From Pusillimonas sp. UBA6240 (lineage in GTDB: Bacteria; Pseudomonadota; Gammaproteobacteria; Burkholderiales; Burkholderiaceae_B), in the NCBI GenBank assembly GCA_002441445.1, contig DJWC01000085.1, positions 33,762 through 97,761 of the forward strand: a stretch of 64,000 nucleotides of DNA, written 5' to 3'. Under the pieces are notes generated by a model that was given only the letters and a program-made list of their open reading frames with translations, made no database searches and was not told where the DNA came from. Made by a program: the position numbers and the translations under genes. Every line of letters begins with the position of its first letter. The stretch's first letter is position 1. Of this stretch, positions 33,902 to 43,134 are shown piece by piece.

Positions 33902-35293
33902 ATGGAGACTTGGCGATTATCAGCGACGCAAGTGGCCGCTCTGGTGCGTGGCAAAAAGGTGTCGGCGCGCCAGGTTGCGCAGCAGGCGCTGGACCGGGTG
34001 GAAAGCGTCAATGGCGAACTCAATGCCATTGTGGAATGCCGGCCCGAAGAAGTGCTGGCGGCGGCCGATGCCATCGACAAGCGCTTGGCGGCGGGCGAGG
34101 ACGTGGGCCCGCTGGGCGGCGTGCCGGTTACGGTAAAAGTCATTACCGACCAGGTAGGTTATGCCACGACCAATGGGGTGACCTTGCAGCGGGACTTGAT
34201 CGCCACGCAGAACAGCCCTGTGGTGGACAATATACTGAACGCCGGCGCGGTCATTCTCGGGCGCAGCAACACGCCGGCGTTTTCCTATCGTTGGTTCACC
34301 AACAACAAGCTGCATGGCGCAACGCGCAATCCGCATGATGCCAGCCTGACCCCAGGCGGCTCGTCCGGCGGCGCGGCGTCGGCGGTGGCCAGCGGCATGG
34401 GCAATATCGCCTTGGGCACGGACATCGCCGGTTCGGTGCGCTATCCCGCTTATGCCTGCGGCGTGCATGGTTTGCGCCCTTCCACGGGCAGGGTGCCCGC
34501 CTATAACAGCACCACGGGGGAAAGATCCATCGGCGCCCAGCTCATGGCCGTCACAGGCCCGCTGGCCCGAACCGTCGCCGATCTGCGCCTGGCGCTGGCG
34601 GCCATGGCGGCGGGTAGCCACCGCGATCCATTCTGGGTCCCGGCGCCGCTGCAGGGGCCGCCCGTTCCGCGCCGGGCGGCCCTGTGCCTGCGTCCCGACG
34701 GCCTGGCTACAGCGCCGGAAATCATCGATCACCTGCGCCGGGCCGCAGCCGAGCTGGCCGATGCCGGCTGGGATGTTGCCGAGGTCGAAGCGCTGCCGCC
34801 CTTGCGCGAAGCTGTCGGCCTGCAGATCAAGCTCTGGATAGGCAACGATTACGACAGGCAAATGGCGGCCGCGGAGCGGGAAGGCGATCCGGGCGCGCTG
34901 ACCGCGCTGCGGGGCCAGCGCCAGGTGGCGTCCGAATTGAATCTGGAAAGCTTTTCAGAAGCATTGACGCGGCGCGCCACGCTGATACGTCTTTGGCAGG
35001 CTTTTCTCGAAGATTATCCTGTCGTGCTGATGCCTGTGTCGGGCGAGCTGCCCTTTACCGACAATCTGGATCTGCAAGGCGAAGAGGCGTACAGAAGGGT
35101 ATGGGAAGCGCAATTGCCGCAGATAGGCATCCCTCTGCTGGGCCTGCCGGGGCTGTCCTTATGCACCGGCAAAGTCGGCAGCGCTCCCGTCGGGGTGCAG
35201 ATCGTCGCCGGGCGTTTTCGTGAAGACCTGTGCCTGGCCGCCGGCGAGGATATCGAGAGCCGCGGCTGGAAGCCTGAAGTCGTACCCGCCTAA
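33902..35293 (+). CDS. amidase (amidase signature family)
   Basis: 463 residues. The Ser-cisSer-Lys triad is clear: Lys79 in VPVTVKVIT, the cis-Ser155 in PGGSSGGAAS, and the nucleophile Ser178 in GTDIAGSVR. The GGSSGG-rich signature runs from about 148 to 180. It hydrolyses an amide to acid and ammonia; the C-terminal half, which determines specificity, gives no hint. It opens a long same-strand run (hydroxyacid dehydrogenase, aldehyde dehydrogenase, ABC transporter, M81 peptidase, ArgE-like deacylase). The ATG at 33902 is 200 nt after the previous gene, leaving room for a promoter. Confidence 0.93.
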   Translation: METWRLSATQVAALVRGKKVSARQVAQQALDRVESVNGELNAIVECRPEEVLAAADAIDKRLAAGEDVGPLGGVPVTVKVITDQVGYATTNGVTLQRDLIATQNSPVVDNILNAGAVILGRSNTPAFSYRWFTNNKLHGATRNPHDASLTPGGSSGGAASAVASGMGNIALGTDIAGSVRYPAYACGVHGLRPSTGRVPAYNSTTGERSIGAQLMAVTGPLARTVADLRLALAAMAAGSHRDPFWVPAPLQGPPVPRRAALCLRPDGLATAPEIIDHLRRAAAELADAGWDVAEVEALPPLREAVGLQIKLWIGNDYDRQMAAAEREGDPGALTALRGQRQVASELNLESFSEALTRRATLIRLWQAFLEDYPVVLMPVSGELPFTDNLDLQGEEAYRRVWEAQLPQIGIPLLGLPGLSLCTGKVGSAPVGVQIVAGRFREDLCLAAGEDIESRGWKPEVVPA

Positions 35294-35437
35294 GCCGCTC
35301 ATGCCGGCGCATAGTTGTAGCGGTATGTGCACGACGGACGGCCGGCCGCGGGACACAGGCGGCATCCCGCGGCCGACGCCTGATGCCAAGGCCGAGATAG
35401 TTGCACGATAGAGGCAGTCTTGATCAAGGGGTGGACG

Positions 35438-36310
35438 ATGAAGAAAGTAGGTGTGATCGGCTTGGGCAATATGGGCAGCGGGATGGCTCTGTCTTTGCAG
35501 AAAGCCGGCTTCCAGGTGCACGGCCACGATCCGTCGGACGACGCGGCGGCGCGCATGGCCGCGGCGGGGGTAGGTATTGCGGCATCGCCCGCTGCGCTGG
35601 CGGGCGCGGTGGAAGCCGTCCTGCTTTCGTTGCCGAATTCCGCGGTCGTCGAATCGGTAGTGTTCGGCAGCGGAGGCTTGCTGTCCGCCGCGCGCAAGGG
35701 GCTGTTCGTCATCGACACCAGCACGGCCGATCCCGCCAGCACGCGCAAGGTGGCGCAGGCGCTGCATGAGGCCGGCATGGTCTTTCTGGATGCGCCGGTC
35801 AGCGGCGGGCCCAAGGGCGCCGCGGCGGGAACCTTGACCATGGTGCTGGGCGGCAGGCCGGAAGACATCGCCGCCGCGGAATCCGTCCTGGCGGCCGTCA
35901 GCGCCAAGCGCGTCCACGTGGGGCCGGCGGGCGCGGGGCACGTCGCCAAGCTGCTGAACAATATGCTGTGCGGCGCGCACTTGCTGCTCGCGGCCGAAGC
36001 GGCCCGTATCGCCCGGGCGGCGGGCCTGGACGAACAAAAGATATTCGACGGAATCAATGCAGGCTCGGGGCGCAGCGCCGTCACGGAAGTGAACTTCCCG
36101 ACCTGGGTATTCAATGAGCGCTTCGATTCCGGCTTTACCATGAAGCTGATGCGCAAGGATGTCGGCCTGGCGCTGGGCCTGTTGCGCGGCCTGGGCGTGC
36201 CTGCGCCCATGGCCGAGACCGCCGCCAGGTTATGGAAGGACAGCGCCGCATCCATCGCCGATGATGAAGATTTCAATCGGATCACAGGCTTCATAGCGGA
36301 TCAACGATAG
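35438..36310 (+). CDS. NAD(P)-dependent 3-hydroxyisobutyrate dehydrogenase-like oxidoreductase
   Basis: 290 residues from the ATG at 35438, with AAGGGG seven nt upstream; the frame is open to 35420. Family marks are GLGNMGSGMA at 8-17, DAPVSGGPKGAAAGTL at 118-133, and the catalytic Lys171 in GAGHVAKLLNN. It oxidises a beta-hydroxy acid to the semialdehyde or reduces the reverse. The aldehyde dehydrogenase immediately downstream (25 nt) could take the semialdehyde to the acid, so the pair fits a two-step oxidation. Confidence 0.93.
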   Translation: MKKVGVIGLGNMGSGMALSLQKAGFQVHGHDPSDDAAARMAAAGVGIAASPAALAGAVEAVLLSLPNSAVVESVVFGSGGLLSAARKGLFVIDTSTADPASTRKVAQALHEAGMVFLDAPVSGGPKGAAAGTLTMVLGGRPEDIAAAESVLAAVSAKRVHVGPAGAGHVAKLLNNMLCGAHLLLAAEAARIARAAGLDEQKIFDGINAGSGRSAVTEVNFPTWVFNERFDSGFTMKLMRKDVGLALGLLRGLGVPAPMAETAARLWKDSAASIADDEDFNRITGFIADQR

Positions 36311-36335
36311 GGTTTCCAGCAACAGGAGTTCCCCC

Positions 36336-37850
36336 ATGCAAACAAGCGTTACGCAAAGTCTGATGGACGCGTTCAAGGTGTTCTTCCCGTACGCCGATGG
36401 GCTGGGCTCTTATGCGGGAGGGCGGCTGTTGCCGGGCGATGGTCCGCCGGTCGCCTTGCAGGATCCCGCTACGGGGCGGGACGTGCTGGCCTATGCCGAT
36501 GCGGGGCCGCAGGTGGTGGAAGCCGCGGCGCAGGCGGCGCAAGCCGCGCAAGCGGCCTGGGCCGCGCTGCCCCACGCACAGCGGGGCCGCATCGTTTTCG
36601 CCGTGGGCGCGGTCATTCGCGCCCAGCAGGAATCATTGGCCCGATTGGAATCCATCAATGCCGGCAAGCCCATACGGGACTGCCGCGTGGAAGTGGCCAA
36701 AGTGGCGGAAATGTTTGAGTATTACGGCGGCTGGGCGGACAAGTTCCATGGCCAGGTCATTCCTGTCCCGAGCGGCCACCTGAACTACACCCGGCGCGAG
36801 CCCATGGGCGTCGTGCTGCAGATCACGCCATGGAACGCGCCCATCTTCACTTGCGGGTGGCAGGTGGCGCCGGCGATTGCAATGGGCAACGGCGTGCTGC
36901 TCAAACCGTCGGAGCTTACACCCTGCACTTCACTGGCCGTGGCCATGCTGGCGGAGCAGGCCGGCGTGCCCGCGGGCCTGATCAACGTCCTGGCGGGTTA
37001 CGGCCATACCACGGGGCAGGCCGCCATCGGGCATGCTGCGGTCCGGAAAGTCGTGTTCGTAGGTTCGCCCGCCACTGGCAAGAGGGTGGCCGCCGCGGCG
37101 GCCGAGCGCATCGTGCCTTGCGTGCTCGAGCTGGGCGGCAAGTCGGCCAATATCGTGTTTGACGATGCCAACCTGGAAAAGGCCAGCCAGGGCGCGCAGG
37201 CGGCGATTTTTTCAGCGGCGGGCCAAAGCTGCGTGGCGGGCTCCAGATTGCTGGTGCAGCGCAGCATCTATGAACGCTTCGTGGCCATGGTGGCGCAGGG
37301 GGCCGACCGCATACGGGTGGGGCCGCCGCAGGACGACAAAACCGAAGTGGGGCCCATCGCCAACAACAAGCAGTACGCCCATGTACAGGGCATGATACAG
37401 GACGGCCTTGCGGCGGGGGCCGTATTGGCCAGCCAATCGGCCGATTGTCCGCGGCCGGGCTTTTATGTACGCCCCACCGTGCTGTCCCAGGTCAGCAACA
37501 GCATGCGGCTTGCGCAGGAAGAAGTCTTCGGGCCGGTGCTTGCCGCCATCCCCTTCGATACCGAGGAAGAAGCGGTCAGCATCGCCAATGATACGCGCTT
37601 CGGCCTGGCCGGGGCGGTATGGACGGGCGATACGGCGAGGGCGCATCGCGTGGCCGCTAAAGTAAAGGCTGGCACTTTCTGGATCAATGCCTACAAAATC
37701 ATCAACGTGGCCTCGCCGTTCGGCGGCTACGGCGATAGCGGCTACGGCCGTTCCAGCGGCATGGAGGCGCTGTACGAATACACGCAGACCAAGAGCGTAT
37801 GGGTGGAAACCGCCGCCGAAACCGCGCCGGTATTCGGGTATGCCCCATGA
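36336..37850 (+). CDS. NAD(P)-dependent aldehyde dehydrogenase
   Basis: 504 residues. Asn167 in TPWNAP, Lys190 in LLKPSELTP, the FVGSPATGK loop, Glu265 in LELGGKSAN and Cys299 in AGQSCVAGS are the expected catalytic set. Alanine-rich stretches around 62-75 are part of the N-terminal helix. Overall pattern is close to betaine-aldehyde/NAD-dependent semialdehyde dehydrogenases. It follows the 3-hydroxyisobutyrate-dehydrogenase-like gene at 25 nt and probably uses its product. Confidence 0.93.
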   Translation: MQTSVTQSLMDAFKVFFPYADGLGSYAGGRLLPGDGPPVALQDPATGRDVLAYADAGPQVVEAAAQAAQAAQAAWAALPHAQRGRIVFAVGAVIRAQQESLARLESINAGKPIRDCRVEVAKVAEMFEYYGGWADKFHGQVIPVPSGHLNYTRREPMGVVLQITPWNAPIFTCGWQVAPAIAMGNGVLLKPSELTPCTSLAVAMLAEQAGVPAGLINVLAGYGHTTGQAAIGHAAVRKVVFVGSPATGKRVAAAAAERIVPCVLELGGKSANIVFDDANLEKASQGAQAAIFSAAGQSCVAGSRLLVQRSIYERFVAMVAQGADRIRVGPPQDDKTEVGPIANNKQYAHVQGMIQDGLAAGAVLASQSADCPRPGFYVRPTVLSQVSNSMRLAQEEVFGPVLAAIPFDTEEEAVSIANDTRFGLAGAVWTGDTARAHRVAAKVKAGTFWINAYKIINVASPFGGYGDSGYGRSSGMEALYEYTQTKSVWVETAAETAPVFGYAP

Positions 37851-37937
37851 TCCTGTTTTATTGCCATCTCGTACACCATCCTGTATCTTTGGATAGGCAT
37901 GCTTTACCGACAACAGACCCCCGTGTGCATATAAGGC

Positions 37938-37960
37938 GGCAAGGCCCATAGCGCCTTGCC
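37938..37960 (+). terminator. hairpin between aldehyde dehydrogenase and ABC transporter genes
   Basis: GGCAAGG (37938-37944) and CCTTGCC (37954-37960) form a 7-bp stem with a 9-nt loop, 88 nt after the aldehyde dehydrogenase stop and 65 nt before the solute-binding-protein start. No long U run follows. It may end the upstream transcript or attenuate read-through into the transporter operon. Confidence 0.45.
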
Positions 37961-38025
37961 CCTGTCGCGGCCTGGCCGCACGCTACGCGCGGGCTATACA
38001 ACAGCAGCACTGAAGGAGACTCGAG

Positions 38026-39624
38026 ATGTATAAAACTCTTAAGGTTTCAAGTTTGGTGGGCAGTTTGTTGGTGGCGCTGCCGCTGACCATGGGCGCGGCG
38101 GGCGCCGCGCGGGCGGAAACCGTCATTACGGCGGTCATGCAGGCGCCTTTGCGCTCTCTCGATCCGGTCATCACCACGGCCTACGTCATCCGCAACTACG
38201 GCTACATGATCTACGACACTTTGCTCAGTGTCGACGCCCACGGCGAGATCAAGCCGCAGATGCTCGAAAAATGGGAAGTCTCCGCGGATGGCAAGACCTA
38301 TACCTTTACGCTGCGCGACGGCTTGAAGTGGCACGACGGCAAGCCTGTCACCGCGGACGACTGCATAGCCTCCATCAAGCGTTGGGCCAAGCAAGACAAA
38401 ATGGGTCAGGTCATGGAAACCTTGACGACGTCCATGGACAAGGTGAACGACAAGACATTCTCCATGACTTTCAGCGCGCCGACCAATATCGTGCTGCGCG
38501 CCTTGTCCAAACCCAGTTCCCTGGCGGCGTTCATCATGCCGGAAAGGGTGGCCAAGACCTCTCCGTCGGAACCGATTACCGAATCCATAGGCTCGGGGCC
38601 CTTCAAATTCGTCGCCAGCGAATACAAGCCCGGCGTGCAGGCCGTCTTCGTGAAGAATCAGGATTACGTTCCGCGCAATGAGCCGCCCAGCGGCATGGCC
38701 GGCGGGCGCGTGGTCAAGGTGGACAAGGTGCGCTGGGTGTCCATGCCGGACGCCATGACGGGCATCAATGCGCTGAAGAACAAGGAAATCGACTTCATCG
38801 AGCAAGCGCCCTACGACTTGCTGCCCATTCTGGAGCAGGACAAGGACATACAGCTCATCGTCGCCAAAAGCCAGGGCGGGCAGCCCATCATGCGGCTCAA
38901 CCACCTCATCCCGCCATTCGACAACAAGTTGATCCGCAAGGCCGCCATGGCCGCCATAGATCAGAAGGCCATCATGCAGGCGGACATCGGCAACCCCAAG
39001 TATTACTCCACCTGCGGCGCGCTGTTCGGCTGCGACAGCACTTACGCCTCCACCGCCGGTTCCGAAGATCTCATCAAGGCCGAACCTGAAAAATCCAAGG
39101 CCTTGCTGAAGGAAGGCAAATACGACGGCACGCCCGTGGTCATCATGCACCCCACCGACTTCGCCAATGCCGGCGGGTCTTTCGTGCCGGTCATCGCCCA
39201 GCAACTGCGCCAGGGCGGCTTCAAGGTGGATGTGCAGGCCATGGACTGGCAGACAGTGGTCACGCGGCGCGCCTCGCAAAAGCCGGTGGCCGAAGGCGGC
39301 TGGAATATCTTCACCACTTATCTGTCCTTGGCCGACATCACCGATCCGCTCAGCAATTACACCGTGGCTGCCAACGGCAAGGGGGCCTGGTTCGGCTGGC
39401 CGACGTCGCCTGAAATCGAAAAGCTGCGCCAGCAATTCGCCACCTCCGCTGACGCCGCCGAACTCAAGCGGCTGGCGACCGAAGTCCAGAAGCTGGCCAT
39501 GGACGAGGTTGCGGTCGTTCCGCTGGGTGAATTTTCCGTCGTGGCCGCCGCACGCAAATCGCTCAAGGGCATTCTCAACGCACCGGTCCCCGTCTTCTGG
39601 AACATCGAAAAGACTAAAGACTGA
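38026..39624 (+). CDS. ABC transporter periplasmic substrate-binding protein, peptide/opine/nickel (SBP_bac_5) family
   Basis: 532 residues, typical of DppA/OppA-like proteins. Signal peptide about 1-30 (MYKTLKVSS, hydrophobic core, cleavage after ARA). The two-lobe pattern is present: SLDPVITTAYVIRNYGYMIYDTLL near 45-68, YTFTLRDGLKWHDGKPVTADD near 98-118 and the central RLNHLIPPFDNKLIRKAAMAAID hinge region. It delivers a peptide or similar compound to the permeases encoded next; the first permease overlaps its stop codon by one base (39624). A strong GAAGGAGA ribosome site precedes the ATG. Confidence 0.93.
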   Translation: MYKTLKVSSLVGSLLVALPLTMGAAGAARAETVITAVMQAPLRSLDPVITTAYVIRNYGYMIYDTLLSVDAHGEIKPQMLEKWEVSADGKTYTFTLRDGLKWHDGKPVTADDCIASIKRWAKQDKMGQVMETLTTSMDKVNDKTFSMTFSAPTNIVLRALSKPSSLAAFIMPERVAKTSPSEPITESIGSGPFKFVASEYKPGVQAVFVKNQDYVPRNEPPSGMAGGRVVKVDKVRWVSMPDAMTGINALKNKEIDFIEQAPYDLLPILEQDKDIQLIVAKSQGGQPIMRLNHLIPPFDNKLIRKAAMAAIDQKAIMQADIGNPKYYSTCGALFGCDSTYASTAGSEDLIKAEPEKSKALLKEGKYDGTPVVIMHPTDFANAGGSFVPVIAQQLRQGGFKVDVQAMDWQTVVTRRASQKPVAEGGWNIFTTYLSLADITDPLSNYTVAANGKGAWFGWPTSPEIEKLRQQFATSADAAELKRLATEVQKLAMDEVAVVPLGEFSVVAAARKSLKGILNAPVPVFWNIEKTKD

Positions 39625-40565
39625 TGCTGCTCATCATACTGAAGCGGCTGGCCGCCACCGTCCCCGTATTGCTGGTGGTGGCCGTCGTCATATTCAGCGT
39701 GCTCAGGCTCACGCCGGGAGACCCGGCCGCCATCGTGGCCGGCGATGGCGCGACCGTGCAGCAGATCGAGGAAATACGCCGCCACATGGGGCTGGACCAG
39801 CCCATCCCCGTGCAGTTCTTCAAATGGATAGGCGATGTCTTGCAGGGGGATTTCGGCACGTCGCTGATTTCGAATCTGCCGGTCAAGGACATGATCCTCG
39901 ACCGCATGGGTCCCACCATCGCCATCACGCTCTACACCGTGCTTTACACCGTCATCATTTCCATACCGGTGGGCATCATTTCGGCATGGCGGCGCGGCAA
40001 GGCGGTGGACAAGGTCGTTACCGCGGGCTCGGTGCTGGGCTTCTCGGTGCCGGTGTTCATCACGGCCTATGTGCTGATCTTCATTTTTTCGATGGCGCTG
40101 GGCTGGCTGCCGGTACAAGGCTATAGGCCGCTCAGCGAAGGCCTGTGGCCGCACATCAAGCATTTGATCCTGCCCGTGGCGTCGCTGGGAACCATATACA
40201 TCGCCCTGGTCACCCGTTTCGTCAGGTCCAGCATCATCGACACCCTGGGGGAAGACTATATACGCACCGCGCGGGCCAAAGGCCTGAACGAGCGCTCGGT
40301 GCTGATCCACCACGCCCTGGGCAACGCCGCCGTTCCCATCCTGACCATCATCGGGATAACGATCACCATGCTGATCGGCGGCGTGGTGGTCACGGAATCG
40401 GTGTTCAACATACCCGGCTTGGGGCGGCTGGTGGTCGAAGCGATCCTGGCGAAGGACTTCACCATCATACAAGCCTTGATCGTGCTGTTTTCGGTGGTCG
40501 ATATCGTCATCAACCTGATTATCGACATCTTGTACAAAGTCTTCGATCCGCGTATCGATTCATAA
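39624..40565 (+). CDS. ABC transporter permease, DppB type
   Basis: 313 residues with about six membrane helices. N-terminal LLIILKRLAATVPVLLVV helix, then a periplasmic loop with LTPGDPA, and the EAA-type cytoplasmic loop EDYIRTARAKGLNERSV that contacts the ATPase. The C-terminal LGRLVVEAILAKDFTIIQALI and final helix fit the BinB/DppB branch. It starts at the last base of the binding-protein stop codon, indicating tight coupling. With the next gene it forms the membrane channel for the peptide or amide-type compound. Confidence 0.94.
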   Translation: MLLIILKRLAATVPVLLVVAVVIFSVLRLTPGDPAAIVAGDGATVQQIEEIRRHMGLDQPIPVQFFKWIGDVLQGDFGTSLISNLPVKDMILDRMGPTIAITLYTVLYTVIISIPVGIISAWRRGKAVDKVVTAGSVLGFSVPVFITAYVLIFIFSMALGWLPVQGYRPLSEGLWPHIKHLILPVASLGTIYIALVTRFVRSSIIDTLGEDYIRTARAKGLNERSVLIHHALGNAAVPILTIIGITITMLIGGVVVTESVFNIPGLGRLVVEAILAKDFTIIQALIVLFSVVDIVINLIIDILYKVFDPRIDS

Positions 40566-40594
40566 AGGGGGCGGGGGCATCCCTTCGGGCATCC

Positions 40595-41434
40595 ATGGCG
40601 ACACCAAGCAAACTGACCCTGTTTCTGTCCAGCTGGCCGACGCGCCTGGCGCTGGCCATGGTGGCGCTCGTCGTCGTGATGGCGGTGTTCGCCCCCTGGT
40701 TGTCGACGCAGGATCCGATGTTCCTGGACCCCGCCGTGCGCTTGAAGGGCCCGTCGCCGGATCACCTGCTGGGCACCGACGCTTTCGGCCGCGACCTGTA
40801 TTCGCGCATTATCTATGGTTCGCGCGTGTCGCTGATGGTGGGCGCCGGCGTTCTGGCCATCAGCATCGCCTTCGGCGTCGTGCTGGGCGCTCTGGCAGGC
40901 TACTTTCGGGGGCTGGATTCTATCATTATGCGCATCATGGACGGCATCATGGCCATACCTGCGGTGCTGCTGGCGATCGCGCTGGTCGCGGTGTCGGGTT
41001 CCAGCCTGTACACGGTCATCATCGCCATCGCCGTTCCGGAGATTCCGCGCGTCACGCGGCTGGTGCGCAGCATCATGCTCAGCGTGCGGGGCGAACCCTA
41101 TGTCGAAGCCGCCATCACGCTGGGCACGCCGCCGGCCAAGGTGCTGCTGCGGCACATGCTGCCCAATACGGTGGCGCCGTTGATCGTGCAGGGCACTTAT
41201 ATTTTCGCCTCGGCCGTATTGATCGAGGCCATCCTGAGCTTCCTGGGCGCCGGCATCCCTCCCGAAGTGCCATCCTGGGGCAATATCATTGCGGACGGGC
41301 GCAGCTATTTCCAGCTCATTCCCGGCCTGGTGCTGTACCCGGGCATAGTGCTGTCGCTGACCATCCTGACCATCAATATGATAGGCGATGCGGCCCGCGA
41401 TGCGCTGGATCCCAAGCTCGCCGCAAGAAACTAG
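40595..41434 (+). CDS. ABC transporter permease, DppC type
   Basis: 279 residues from the ATG at 40595; the frame is open far upstream but overlaps the DppB-type gene. N-terminal helix around 17-37, the conserved LLGTDAFGRDLYSRIIYGSR at about 58-77 and the EAA loop EPYVEAAITLGTPPAKVLL are those of DppC proteins, with about six membrane helices in all. It pairs with the DppB-type permease 30 nt upstream. A GGGGGCGGGGG stretch upstream of the start is an unusual but usable ribosome-site region. Confidence 0.93.
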   Translation: MATPSKLTLFLSSWPTRLALAMVALVVVMAVFAPWLSTQDPMFLDPAVRLKGPSPDHLLGTDAFGRDLYSRIIYGSRVSLMVGAGVLAISIAFGVVLGALAGYFRGLDSIIMRIMDGIMAIPAVLLAIALVAVSGSSLYTVIIAIAVPEIPRVTRLVRSIMLSVRGEPYVEAAITLGTPPAKVLLRHMLPNTVAPLIVQGTYIFASAVLIEAILSFLGAGIPPEVPSWGNIIADGRSYFQLIPGLVLYPGIVLSLTILTINMIGDAARDALDPKLAARN

Positions 41435-41470
41435 CGTCCTGTCCGCATCGACAGGCCCGAGGCTCCGGAT

Positions 41471-43126
41471 ATGAACTCAACAACGAACAATGCGGATGTG
41501 GTGCTTTCGGTCAGGGACTTGTGCGTGGAGACCGTCAGCAAATCGGATCCCAAGCCCATACTGAAGTCGGTGTCCTTCGATGTCTATGCGTCGGAAACGC
41601 TATGCATCGTGGGCGAATCGGGTTCAGGCAAATCGGTGACGGCCTTCGCCATCATGGGTTTGCTGCCGCCCGATGCGCTGCGGATAACCGGGGGCACGAT
41701 CAGCCTGAACAACAAGAACCTGGCCGACAGCAGCTATGGTGAAATCCTGGCCCTGCGCGCCACGACCATGTCCATGGTTTTCCAGGAACCCATGACGGCG
41801 CTGAATCCGGTGCAGCGCGTGGGCGAGCAGATCGACGAAGTCATCCGCATACACCGGAATATGCCGGCGGCGCAGCGCAAGCAAATGGTGCTGAAGATGT
41901 TGGGCGAGGTCGATCTGCCGGATCCGCCCAGAATCTATGAGTCCTATCCGCATGAGTTGTCCGGCGGCCAGCGCCAGCGCATCGTGATCGCCATTGCGCT
42001 CATCCTGGAGCCGAAGCTGCTCATTGCCGACGAACCGACGACCGCGCTCGACGTGACCACGCAGAAGCAGATTCTGTATCTGATGAAGCAATTGCAGAAG
42101 TTGCATGGCACGTCCGTCATTTTCATCACCCACGACTTCGGCGTGGTGGCGGAAATCGCCGACCGCATTCTCGTCATGCGCAATGGGGTGAAGGTAGAGG
42201 AAGGCACGCGCACCCAGATACTGCGCGCGCCCGTCGATGCCTATACGAAGGAGCTGATCTCTTCGGTGCCCAGCATACATCCGCCCGAGGCCAAACATGC
42301 CAAGCGCGAACCGGTGCTGGCCGTGCGCAATCTATCCAAGACCTATGGCAGGAAGCCGCTATTCGGCAAGGCGCGCGGGGTGGCGGCGCTGAGCGACATC
42401 AATCTGGACGTCCACAAGGACGAGGTGGTCGGCATCGTGGGCGAGTCGGGCTCCGGCAAGTCCACGCTGGCGCGCTGCGTGATCGGCCTCGCGGCGGGCT
42501 GGGAGGGCGATATCCTTCTGGGCTCGCGGCCTCTGGAGCCCCATTCCCGCGACCGGCCGCAGGACATCAAAAAACGCATCCAGATCGTTTTCCAGGATCC
42601 CTACCGGTCCTTGAATCCGCGGCGCCGGATCGCCGCCTCGCTGATGGAAGGCCTGGTGAACTTCGGCATGCCGGCCAAGCAAGCATTGGAGAAGGTGGCG
42701 GATGTATTGTCCATCGTCGGCCTGGATGCGAGCGTCCTGGACCGCTATCCCCATCAGTTCTCGGGCGGGCAGCGCCAGCGGCTGTGCCTGGCGCGCGCCA
42801 TCGTGATGGAGCCCGAAATCCTCATCGCGGACGAGGCGGTATCGGCGCTGGACGTGACGGTGCAAGGGCAGGTGCTGGAGCTGCTGGCCGACATCAAGCG
42901 GCGCACCCAGGTGGCCATTCTATTCATCACACATGATTTGCGGGTGGCGGCGCAGATATCCGACAAGATCATCGTCATGCAGAAGGGCAGGATCGTCGAG
43001 CAGGGCACCCCGCAGGAAGTCATTTCCGCGCCGCGAGAGGCGTACACTAAAGAGCTGATCAACTCGGCGCCCGGATCCAATTGGGATTTCAAGCACTTCC
43101 GGGAATTCGTGCCCAGTCCCGCATAA
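41471..43126 (+). CDS. ABC transporter ATP-binding protein, two fused nucleotide-binding domains (DppD-DppF type)
   Basis: 551 residues with two complete ATPase domains. Domain 1: Walker A GESGSGKS (48-55), signature LSGGQRQR (163-170), Walker B LLIADEPT (183-190). Domain 2: Walker A GESGSGKS (324-331), signature FSGGQRQR (430-437), Walker B LIADEA (451-456; Ala in place of the usual Pro). Each half ends in the oligopeptide-type C-terminal extension with a Y-T-K-E-L motif (258-262 in the first). Most dipeptide systems have two separate ATPase genes; the single-chain form is like GsiA. It completes a full importer with the three preceding genes. Confidence 0.94.
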   Translation: MNSTTNNADVVLSVRDLCVETVSKSDPKPILKSVSFDVYASETLCIVGESGSGKSVTAFAIMGLLPPDALRITGGTISLNNKNLADSSYGEILALRATTMSMVFQEPMTALNPVQRVGEQIDEVIRIHRNMPAAQRKQMVLKMLGEVDLPDPPRIYESYPHELSGGQRQRIVIAIALILEPKLLIADEPTTALDVTTQKQILYLMKQLQKLHGTSVIFITHDFGVVAEIADRILVMRNGVKVEEGTRTQILRAPVDAYTKELISSVPSIHPPEAKHAKREPVLAVRNLSKTYGRKPLFGKARGVAALSDINLDVHKDEVVGIVGESGSGKSTLARCVIGLAAGWEGDILLGSRPLEPHSRDRPQDIKKRIQIVFQDPYRSLNPRRRIAASLMEGLVNFGMPAKQALEKVADVLSIVGLDASVLDRYPHQFSGGQRQRLCLARAIVMEPEILIADEAVSALDVTVQGQVLELLADIKRRTQVAILFITHDLRVAAQISDKIIVMQKGRIVEQGTPQEVISAPREAYTKELINSAPGSNWDFKHFREFVPSPA

Positions 43127-43134
43127 GGAAAGCC

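Noticed and set aside
38047..39435. Minus-strand open frame of 462 codons
   Set aside because: Antisense to the DppA-like binding protein, which has signal peptide and family motifs. No domain in the antisense product.
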